A stretch of DNA of 5,896 bases from Lachnospiraceae bacterium (GTDB lineage Bacteria > Bacillota_A > Clostridia > Lachnospirales > Lachnospiraceae): positions 1 through 5,896 of the forward strand of contig JAGCAV010000535.1 of assembly GCA_017652545.1 (NCBI GenBank). Direction: 5' to 3'. Both the position numbers and the translations under genes were made by a program. Below, piece after piece: positions 1 through 4,674 of this stretch (its first letter is position 1; the number at the start of each line of letters is the position of its first letter). The notes under the pieces were generated by a model. The model made no database searches, had not been told where the DNA came from, and was given only the letters and a program-made list of their open reading frames with translations.

Positions 1-1967
1 ACTGGCTCAAAAACGGGTATCCCTTCGAGCTGCGCCGTCCGGAATATGCCAAGGAAGTCCGCTTCGGCGGTTATGTCCGTGTGGAATACGACGAGAAGAC
101 CGGCAGGAACCACTTTATCCAGGAAGGCTATCAGTCCGTTCTGGCGGTTCCCTTTGACATTCCGATCGTGGGCTACGGCAACAACATGGTCGATACGCTG
201 CGCGTGTGGGACGCGGAAGCGATCAACGATTTCCAGCTGGACCATTTCGACAAGGGCGATTACCAGAAGGCCGTCGAGCAGGAGAACCTGGCCCGGAACA
301 TCGTGGAAGTGCTGTATCCCAACGACAATCACTACGCCGGCAAGGAGCTGCGCCTGAAACAGCAGTATTTCTTCATTTCCGCCAGCGTGCAGGCCGCGAT
401 CGCGAAATATAAGAAGAAACACAGCGATATCAGGAAGTTCCATGAAAAGGCGACCTTCCAGATGAACGATACGCATCCCACCGTGGCAGTCGCCGAGCTG
501 ATGCGAATCCTGCTGGATGAAGAGCGTCTGGAGTGGGAAGAGGCCTGGGAAGTGACCACAAAGACCGTGGCCTACACCAACCATACCATCATGAGTGAAG
601 CGCTGGAGAAATGGCCCATCGAGCTGTTCTCAAGACTGCTTCCCCGTGTGTACCAGATCATTGAGGAGATCAACCGCCGCTTCATCCTGGATATCCAGGC
701 GAAGTATCCGGGCAATCACGACAAGATTGCCAGAATGGCCATCATCTATGACGGACAGGTCAAGATGGCGCATCTTGCGATCGTGGCAGGCTACAGCGTA
801 AACGGTGTGGCAAGACTCCATACAGAGATCCTTAAGAATCAGGAGCTGAAGGATTTCTATGAGATGTACCCGAACAAGTTCAACAACAAGACCAACGGCA
901 TTACCCAGCGGCGTTTCCTGCTTCACGGCAACCAGCTGCTTGCGAACTGGGTCACCGACCATATCGGCGACGAGTGGATCACGGACCTGTCCCAGATCGC
1001 CAAGATGAAGGTCTTTGCGGACGACGAGAAGGCACAGCATGAGTTCATGAACATCAAGTACCAGAACAAGCTGCGCCTGGCGAAGTACATCAAGGAGAAC
1101 AACGGCATCGACGTGGATCCGAGGTCCATGTTCGACGTGCAGGTCAAGCGTCTTCATGAGTACAAGCGTCAGCTGATGAACATCCTTCACGTGATGTATC
1201 TGTACAATGAGATCAAGGATCATCCGGAGAAGGATTTCTATCCCAGAACCTTCATCTTCGGCGCGAAGGCTGCTGCCGGCTACCGCAGGGCCAAACTGAC
1301 CATCAAGCTGATCAACTCCGTAGCGGATGTGATCAACAATGATCCGAGCATCAACGGCAAACTGAAGGTCGTCTTCATCGAGGACTACCGCGTATCCAAC
1401 GCGGAATGGATCTTCGCGGCAGCGGATGTGTCCGAGCAGATCTCCACGGCCAGCAAGGAAGCTTCCGGAACCGGCAACATGAAGTTCATGCTCAACGGCG
1501 CACCGACGCTCGGTACCATGGACGGCGCCAATGTGGAGATCGTGGAGGAAGTCGGCGAGGAGAACGCCTTCATCTTCGGCCTGTCTTCGGATGAGGTCAT
1601 CAATTATGAGAAGAACGGCGGTTATGATCCGAACTACTACTTCAACACGGATCAGGAGATCCGCAGGGTGCTGATGCAGCTGATCAACGGAACCTTCTCC
1701 AACGGTGATATGGAGATGTTCAGGGAGATCTACGATTCCCTGCTGACAAACAAGTACGGCAGAGCCGACCAGTATTTCATCCTGGCTGACATCAAGTCCT
1801 ACGCCGACGCGCAGAAGCGTGTCGAGGAAGCGTACCGCGACCAGAAGCGCTGGGCAAGAATGGCGATCATGAACATGGCCAGCAGCGGTAAGTTCACCTC
1901 CGACAGGACCATCATGGAATATGTGAACGAGATCTGGCACCTGGATCACGTGACAGTGACAGTATGA
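1..1967 (+). CDS. glgP: Glycogen/alpha-glucan phosphorylase, 5'-truncated by window edge
   Basis: Cytosolic, PLP-dependent GT35 enzyme that phosphorolyses alpha-1,4-glucan (glycogen, maltodextrin) to glucose-1-phosphate. The open frame enters from the left edge (first full codon at 3, reading WLKNGYPFELRRPEYAKEV) and gives 654 residues. The family is usually about 800-830, so roughly the first 160-175 are missing. Family landmarks in order are RRPEYAKEVRFGG, QMNDTHPTVAVAELMR, TNHTIMSEALEKWP, FNNKTNGITQRRFL, VKRLHEYKRQLMN, FGAKAAAGY, EDYRVSNAE and the PLP site EASGTGNMKFMLNG. The Schiff-base lysine codon is at 1482-1484. A GTG at 81 opens a shorter frame, but conserved family sequence precedes it, so it is internal. 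The C-terminus is complete (TGA at 1965) and followed at once by a terminator, so glgP is the last gene of its transcript. No frameshift or missing catalytic motif is visible. Substrate preference (glycogen versus maltodextrin) cannot be read from the sequence. Confidence 0.97.
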   Translation, partial: WLKNGYPFELRRPEYAKEVRFGGYVRVEYDEKTGRNHFIQEGYQSVLAVPFDIPIVGYGNNMVDTLRVWDAEAINDFQLDHFDKGDYQKAVEQENLARNIVEVLYPNDNHYAGKELRLKQQYFFISASVQAAIAKYKKKHSDIRKFHEKATFQMNDTHPTVAVAELMRILLDEERLEWEEAWEVTTKTVAYTNHTIMSEALEKWPIELFSRLLPRVYQIIEEINRRFILDIQAKYPGNHDKIARMAIIYDGQVKMAHLAIVAGYSVNGVARLHTEILKNQELKDFYEMYPNKFNNKTNGITQRRFLLHGNQLLANWVTDHIGDEWITDLSQIAKMKVFADDEKAQHEFMNIKYQNKLRLAKYIKENNGIDVDPRSMFDVQVKRLHEYKRQLMNILHVMYLYNEIKDHPEKDFYPRTFIFGAKAAAGYRRAKLTIKLINSVADVINNDPSINGKLKVVFIEDYRVSNAEWIFAAADVSEQISTASKEASGTGNMKFMLNGAPTLGTMDGANVEIVEEVGEENAFIFGLSSDEVINYEKNGGYDPNYYFNTDQEIRRVLMQLINGTFSNGDMEMFREIYDSLLTNKYGRADQYFILADIKSYADAQKRVEEAYRDQKRWARMAIMNMASSGKFTSDRTIMEYVNEIWHLDHVTVTV

Positions 1968-1971
1968 ACAT

Positions 1972-2005
1972 AAAAAAAGAACTCCGGAAACGGAGTTCTT
2001 TTTTT
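1972..2005. terminator. Symmetric intrinsic terminator shared by glgP and ferredoxin gene
   Basis: An A7 tract (1972-1978), GAACTCCG (1979-1986), a GAAA loop (1987-1990), CGGAGTTC (1991-1998) and a T7 tract (1999-2005) form a perfect 15-bp inverted repeat with a tetraloop. It begins 5 nt after the glgP stop. Because the A tract on one strand is a U tract in the RNA of the other, it can terminate transcription from both sides. It lies between the convergent glgP and ferredoxin genes, whose stop codons are 68 nt apart. Confidence 0.93.
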
Positions 2006-2035
2006 ATATCCAGTGTTTAACTGGCTGTGATTTAA

Positions 2036-2209
2036 TTATTCACCGGCTGAGATTGCTCCGGTCGGGCATGCTGCTTCGCAGGTACCGCAGTCAAGGCAGG
2101 CGTCCGCGTCGATGACATACTTTCCATCGCCTTCGCTGATGGCTTCTGCCGGGCACTCTTCTGCACAGGTTCCGCAAGCTACACATTCATCACTGATTAC
2201 ATATGCCAT
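2036..2209 (-). CDS. Small 2[4Fe-4S] ferredoxin, clostridial type
   Basis: A 57-residue acidic, soluble electron carrier starting MAYVISDECVACGTC. Two cluster motifs are complete: C9-x2-C12-x2-C15-x3-C19-P and C38-x2-C41-x2-C44-x3-C48-P, with the usual pseudo-twofold repeat (PAEAI... / PTGAI...). In this family Cys19 and Cys48 each complete the opposite cluster. Length matches the 55-60 residue low-potential ferredoxins of anaerobic clostridia, which serve pyruvate:ferredoxin oxidoreductase, hydrogenase and similar enzymes; the actual partner here cannot be deduced. The start at 2209 is set by AGGAGG at 2218-2223, 8 nt upstream. The frame stays open back to 2500, but that extension has no RBS and no ferredoxin-like sequence, so it is rejected. 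The gene is monocistronic by context: divergent from nadE and convergent with glgP. Confidence 0.96.
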   Translation of the reverse strand: MAYVISDECVACGTCAEECPAEAISEGDGKYVIDADACLDCGTCEAACPTGAISAGE

Positions 2210-2224
2210 AGTTCTTTCCTCCTG

Positions 2225-2243
2225 TTGTATACAAGATGTATAG
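2225..2243. promoter_or_regulatory. Candidate operator: GTATAC palindrome beside the ferredoxin RBS
   Basis: TTGTATACAA (2225-2234) is a perfect 10-bp palindrome lying one base from the ferredoxin Shine-Dalgarno. A second, degenerate copy of its core (GTATAG, 2238-2243) sits 11 bp away, about one helical turn. Read another way, TATACA (2228-2233) and TGTATA (2237-2242) form a 6-bp inverted repeat with a 3-nt spacer. T-n-GTATAC-n-A palindromes are typical of FadR/VanR-type GntR regulators, but no regulator gene is present here. A 10-bp palindrome is expected several times by chance in 6 kb, so position is the main argument. Confidence 0.35.
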
Positions 2244-2300
2244 ATAGTAAATGTGTCTCCAACAACTGCCTGAATGGACGGCAGATGTTCAGATGAAGAT

Positions 2301-2329
2301 ATTTTAATATGGTGTATGGATAATTGCAA
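2301..2329 (-). promoter_or_regulatory. Putative sigma-A promoter for the ferredoxin gene
   Basis: On the minus strand, TTGCAA (-35, 2324-2329) and TAAAAT (-10, 2301-2306) are separated by 17 bp. This predicts a start near 2294 and a leader of about 85 nt that includes the GTATAC palindrome. A closer but weaker alternative is TTGTTG (2260-2265), 17 bp, TATACA (2237-2242), whose -10 would overlap the palindrome. I cannot decide between them from sequence alone. Confidence 0.45.
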
Positions 2330-2366
2330 GCGGGATTTTGCCGGGGGCAGAGCGGGCAAATAAAAG

Positions 2367-2395
2367 TTGACACAGGCCTGAAGGGTCCGTAAAGT
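2367..2395 (+). promoter_or_regulatory. Putative sigma-A promoter for nadE
   Basis: A perfect TTGACA -35 (2367-2372), a 17-bp spacer and TAAAGT as -10 (2390-2395) predict transcription from about 2402 and a leader of about 83 nt before nadE. The -10 is imperfect (4 of 6 consensus bases). It is the only good plus-strand promoter in the divergent region. Confidence 0.6.
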
Positions 2396-2407
2396 ATAGT
2401 TGATCGG

Positions 2408-2442
2408 GCGGATCACATCCGGTGAGACAGGCTGTGATCCGC
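2408..2442 (+). promoter_or_regulatory. Strong hairpin in the nadE 5' leader
   Basis: GCGGATCACA (2408-2417) and TGTGATCCGC (2433-2442) are perfect 10-bp complements around a 15-nt loop, and CC/GG (2419-2420 with 2430-2431) can extend the stem past one mismatch. It starts about 6 nt after the predicted transcription start and ends 42 nt before the nadE ATG. No U tract follows on either strand, so it is not an intrinsic terminator. The right-arm bases TGTGAT (2433-2438) are also complementary to ATCACA at 2480-2485, which reaches the A of the start codon. It could be an RNA element, a 5'-protective stem or a DNA operator. It resembles no riboswitch class I can name. Confidence 0.5.
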
Positions 2443-2484
2443 GAAAAAGAGCTGGTGGCGGGAATTGCAAGAAAGGAGAATCAC

Positions 2485-3255
2485 ATGCAGGCGTATACAT
2501 TTGACGCGGTTGAAACGCGCGACCGTCTGGTGGAAGGGATCAGAAAGCTGGCAAAGGAACAGAATTTCTCAAAGGTGGTGATCGGAATCTCCGGCGGAAA
2601 GGATTCCACCGTGTGTGCCGCCCTGTGTGCAAGGGCGCTGGGGAAGGAAAATGTGTACGGTGTGATGCTGCCCGACGGGACGCAGAAGGATATTTCCGAC
2701 AGTGTGCGGGTGTGCGAAGCGCTGGATATTCCTCACAGAACCGTCAATATCGGAAAGATGCATGAAGCGCTCCGCCAGGTGACGGACCAGATCGAGCCGG
2801 ATCCGGAAGCCGGATTCCCGGTTCCCTACAGCAGGGAGAGCGATATCAACGTGGGCCCGCGTCTTCGCATGACAACGCTTCGCTACATCGCCCAGGCGAT
2901 CGGCGCAAGGCTTGTCGGCACCGGCAATCTGTCCGAGGCAACGGTCGGCTACTGCACAAAGGACGGCGATACGTCCTGCGACTTCTCTCTGCTGGGCAGG
3001 GTGACCAGTATTGAAGTGGTCCAGGTCGGCCTGACGATGGAGGAGCTTCCCAGGGATCTGGTGGAGAAAACACCGACTGACGGACTGTCCGGATTCAGCG
3101 ATGAGGAGCGGATGGGCTTAAAGTACCTGGATATTCACAAATTCATCCGGCTTGGCAGCTGCGGCGACACGGAGATCGACGCGAAGATCGCCGACAGGGA
3201 ACGCCGGAACATGCACAAGAGGCAGATGCCGGTCGTGGTCGATCCGTTTGCATGA
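2485..3255 (+). CDS. nadE: NAD(+) synthase, ammonia-dependent type (no glutaminase domain)
   Basis: Final step of NAD biosynthesis: ATP-dependent amidation of deamido-NAD (nicotinate adenine dinucleotide) to NAD+ in the cytosol. The 256-residue product is a single N-type ATP pyrophosphatase domain. The PP-loop SGGKDS is at residues 36-41, the characteristic GTGNLSE...GYCTKDGD segment at 145-162, and KTPTDGLSGFSDEE...GLKYLDI nearer the C-terminus. Fused glutamine-hydrolysing enzymes are about 550-680 residues, so this is the stand-alone form, expected to use free ammonia. The PP-loop has Lys where many NadE proteins have Ile or Val (SGGIDS); related clostridial forms with SGGKDS exist to my knowledge. 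The start at 2485 follows AAGGAG-type RBS sequence (AGGAG, 2474-2478, 6 nt away). An in-frame GTG at 2422 lacks an RBS and lies inside the leader hairpin. The gene is monocistronic by context: own promoter, and a terminator 42 nt after the stop. Confidence 0.93.
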   Translation: MQAYTFDAVETRDRLVEGIRKLAKEQNFSKVVIGISGGKDSTVCAALCARALGKENVYGVMLPDGTQKDISDSVRVCEALDIPHRTVNIGKMHEALRQVTDQIEPDPEAGFPVPYSRESDINVGPRLRMTTLRYIAQAIGARLVGTGNLSEATVGYCTKDGDTSCDFSLLGRVTSIEVVQVGLTMEELPRDLVEKTPTDGLSGFSDEERMGLKYLDIHKFIRLGSCGDTEIDAKIADRERRNMHKRQMPVVVDPFA

Positions 3256-3297
3256 ACCGGGAAACAATAACCAGGAAATAAAAACAGGAAACAGCAA

Positions 3298-3329
3298 AAA
3301 ACCCGGGGACCTTAAGATCCCCGGGTTTT
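3298..3329. terminator. Symmetric intrinsic terminator shared by nadE and the DUF1858 gene
   Basis: AAAACCCGGGGA (3298-3309) and TCCCCGGGTTTT (3318-3329) form a perfect 12-bp stem around an 8-nt loop. The upstream A run and downstream T run give a U tract in either transcript, though the plus-strand U run is only four long. It lies between the convergent nadE stop (3253-3255) and DUF1858 stop (3349-3351), 93 nt apart. Confidence 0.9.
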
Positions 3330-3348
3330 GATTCACGTGTACGTGTGC

Positions 3349-3579
3349 TTATGCCTGCTTCTGAGCTTCCGCCTCGTAGGCTTCCATGAAAGCGTTCAGC
3401 CTGACTTCAAGGACCTCGGGATCGATCCCGTGGACGAAGGCAGCCTCTTCAAGCGTTTCGGCCTGTGCAGACGGGCAGCCTACGCAGTGCATGCCGCCGG
3501 CCATCAGAACGCCGGCCATATTCGGATTAATGGTGATGATCTCACCGATGGTCATATCTCTGGTAATTTTCTTTGCCAT
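3349..3579 (-). CDS. DUF1858 / hybrid-cluster-protein-associated redox disulfide protein
   Basis: A 76-residue soluble protein of the family with the domain named for its frequent association with hybrid cluster protein (DUF1858, TIGR03980-like). Recognition rests on TIGEIITINPNMAGVLM followed by GMHCVGCPSAQAETLEEAA and VHGIDPEVLEVRLNAF, the family's full-length pattern. The CxxC pair is C32 and C35, preceded by GMH. A redox or metal-related role is assumed for the family but the reaction is not established, and no hybrid cluster protein gene is in this window. The start at 3579 has AGGAGG at 3591-3596, 11 nt upstream, a slightly long spacing. The frame continues to an ATG at 3636 without an RBS, and those 19 extra residues are not family-like. 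The gene lies 60 nt downstream of mecA on the same strand, so cotranscription is possible, though a -10-like TATAAT sits in the gap. Confidence 0.92.
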   Translation of the reverse strand: MAKKITRDMTIGEIITINPNMAGVLMAGGMHCVGCPSAQAETLEEAAFVHGIDPEVLEVRLNAFMEAYEAEAQKQA

Positions 3580-3609
3580 TTCTGTTGTTTCCTCCTGAAA
3601 AACAAAATG

Positions 3610-3615
3610 ATTATA
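3610..3615 (-). promoter_or_regulatory. Possible -10 element for the DUF1858 gene
   Basis: A perfect TATAAT on the minus strand lies 13 nt upstream of the AGGAGG RBS of the DUF1858 gene, in the 60-nt gap after mecA. No recognisable -35 hexamer is found 16-18 bp further upstream and there is no extended -10 TGn, so the promoter would be weak or need an activator. It may simply be AT-rich spacer, with the gene read through from mecA. Confidence 0.35.
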
Positions 3616-3639
3616 TTTCTGCAACGATTTCCACATGGT

Positions 3640-4467
3640 TTACAAAGACCGCAGATCTCCCAACGCCTGTCCGTAAAGGATCGTATTCATGTGCTCCGCG
3701 AACAGCTGCTCGATGCCCGGGATGAAATCCACCGAGAGTCCGTATTCCGAAAGGATGTTGCAGACCCGGTTGAACTGATCGGCAGGCGCATCTGCCTTCT
3801 GCAGGATGAGGTAATAATTGCCGTCATCCGGATTTTTGTAGAGCGAACTCACTCCGTCGAACGGATCGGATGCCTGTGCGGCACGGATGCAGGTCTCAAG
3901 ATTTCTGAACAGGAAAAACCGCGTCAGGTCGTAGAGGAGCGCTTCCTCATCCGGCTGATCCGCTCCGCCGGCAGCCGGGTTTTTGGCGTCTCCGGTTTTT
4001 GGCGGCGCGGCGCTTTGCTGCTCCGAAAGGGCTTCCGCAACGGTGTCAAGGCCTTCCTGCCCCGGCACACTGGGAACAGCGGTCTCTCCCTGCGCGTTTT
4101 TGCGCGACTGTGTCAGCCGTGAGAAGAATTCCAGAATGTCTGAAAGACTCTGGAAGCCTTCGGATGATGCGCCTGTTTCGTCCGGAGAGAAACGGGAAAA
4201 CCGGCTGTCAAGCTCTTCGGGGTTCTCTACTTTGGTGATGATCAGGATGATGCTGTCTGCAGACAGGGGAACTGCCTCGATCATCAGCGGAGATCCGGTT
4301 ACCTCAAAACCGCATTCGTAATAAGCCTGCTGCATCATGTCCTGAAAGAGGGCTCTGGTCTTCTCGTTGCCATAGACCAGCTCCGTCAGGCGGATCTGAC
4401 GGGAGGCCAGATCTTCCTTTGTCAGCGTGCATCGGATTTGATTGTCGCTAATTTTTTCTATCTTCAC
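3640..4467 (-). CDS. mecA: MecA-family adaptor protein for ClpC protease
   Basis: A cytosolic adaptor that in Bacillus brings substrates such as ComK to the ClpC/ClpP protease and promotes ClpC assembly. The 275-residue product has the typical two-domain plan. An N-terminal substrate-binding domain (about 1-90) starts MKIEKISDNQIRCTLTKEDL and includes LFQDMMQQAYYECGF. A C-terminal ClpC-binding domain (about 179-275) contains FRNLETCIRAAQ, SSLYKNPDDGNYYLIL and EYGLSVDF. Between them is a poorly ordered linker (about 91-178) rich in Ala, Gly, Pro, Ser, Gln and acidic residues, which makes the protein longer than the roughly 220 residues of B. subtilis MecA. The start is GTG at 4467 (AAGGA at 4477-4481, 9 nt upstream); no in-frame ATG gives a better choice. 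Its targets here are unknown, and no competence gene is in the window. It is divergent from lacZ and has its own near-consensus promoter. Confidence 0.92.
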   Translation of the reverse strand: MKIEKISDNQIRCTLTKEDLASRQIRLTELVYGNEKTRALFQDMMQQAYYECGFEVTGSPLMIEAVPLSADSIILIITKVENPEELDSRFSRFSPDETGASSEGFQSLSDILEFFSRLTQSRKNAQGETAVPSVPGQEGLDTVAEALSEQQSAAPPKTGDAKNPAAGGADQPDEEALLYDLTRFFLFRNLETCIRAAQASDPFDGVSSLYKNPDDGNYYLILQKADAPADQFNRVCNILSEYGLSVDFIPGIEQLFAEHMNTILYGQALGDLRSL

Positions 4468-4508
4468 GATATCACTTCCTTGGCTTTTTGAATCCTTTGT
4501 AAATCATC

Positions 4509-4537
4509 ATTATATAGGAAACACAAGTCTGTGTAAA
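4509..4537 (-). promoter_or_regulatory. Sigma-A promoter for mecA
   Basis: On the minus strand, TTTACA (-35, 4532-4537), a 17-bp spacer and a perfect TATAAT (-10, 4509-4514) form the best vegetative promoter in the window. The start is predicted near 4502, giving a leader of about 35 nt before the GTG start of mecA. Confidence 0.8.
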
Positions 4538-4552
4538 GAGACAGATTCCGCG

Positions 4553-4600
4553 GCCGGATCCGGCGTCTTTTTGAGGCGGGAACCGGGCGGATCCGGGCGG
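4553..4600. repeat. GC-rich palindrome and short direct repeat upstream of lacZ
   Basis: In the mecA-lacZ divergent region, GCCGGATCCGGC (4553-4564) is a perfect 12-bp palindrome. CCGGGCGG occurs twice (4583-4590 and 4593-4600) with a period of 10 bp. CCGGATCCG (4554-4562) can also pair with CGGATCCGG (4588-4596) across a 25-nt loop. The patch is far richer in GC than the AT-rich DNA on either side and ends 74 bp before the lacZ ATG. It could hold regulator binding sites for lacZ; no known operator is recognised. Confidence 0.35.
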
Positions 4601-4674
4601 CACAGAACCTTTGCTGGATTTTTGGGTGGATATCAAGTAAGATGAAAAAAACAGGAAAAAGGAGCGGTGATCCG

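Noticed and set aside
630..1949. Long minus-strand open frame (439 codons) antisense to glgP
   Set aside because: It lies wholly inside glgP, has no RBS or family motif, and its translation is a Val/Leu/Asp/His-rich string typical of the reverse frame of GC-biased codons. The plus-strand frame is an unmistakable phosphorylase.
2266..2310. Short inverted repeats CTGCC...GGCAG (2266-2284) and ATATT-TT-AATAT (2299-2310) in the ferredoxin-nadE intergenic region
   Set aside because: Five-bp arms are expected by chance, and the second is explained by AT-rich promoter DNA. No U tract or positional logic supports a role.
2210..2500. N-terminal extension of the ferredoxin frame to 154 residues
   Set aside because: The extension crosses the ferredoxin promoter region and RBS and the nadE promoter and leader, and contains no ferredoxin-like sequence. 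The 57-residue protein already matches full-length family members.
3328..4122. Plus-strand open frame (264 codons) across the DUF1858 gene and part of mecA
   Set aside because: It is antisense to two recognisable genes, starts at a TTG inside the terminator stem with no RBS, and shows no domain. It is a shadow frame.
4553..4577. Possible intrinsic terminator: GCCGGATCCGGC followed by GTCTTTTT
   Set aside because: The stem would be only 4 bp with a 4-nt loop, and no plus-strand gene lies upstream to terminate between the nadE terminator and lacZ. Better described as a palindrome.
4642..4674. Alternative lacZ start at the in-frame ATG 33 nt upstream
   Set aside because: It has only a weak GGTGG-like sequence upstream, and the strong AAGGAG RBS would fall inside the coding region. 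The ATG at 4675 is correctly spaced from that RBS.
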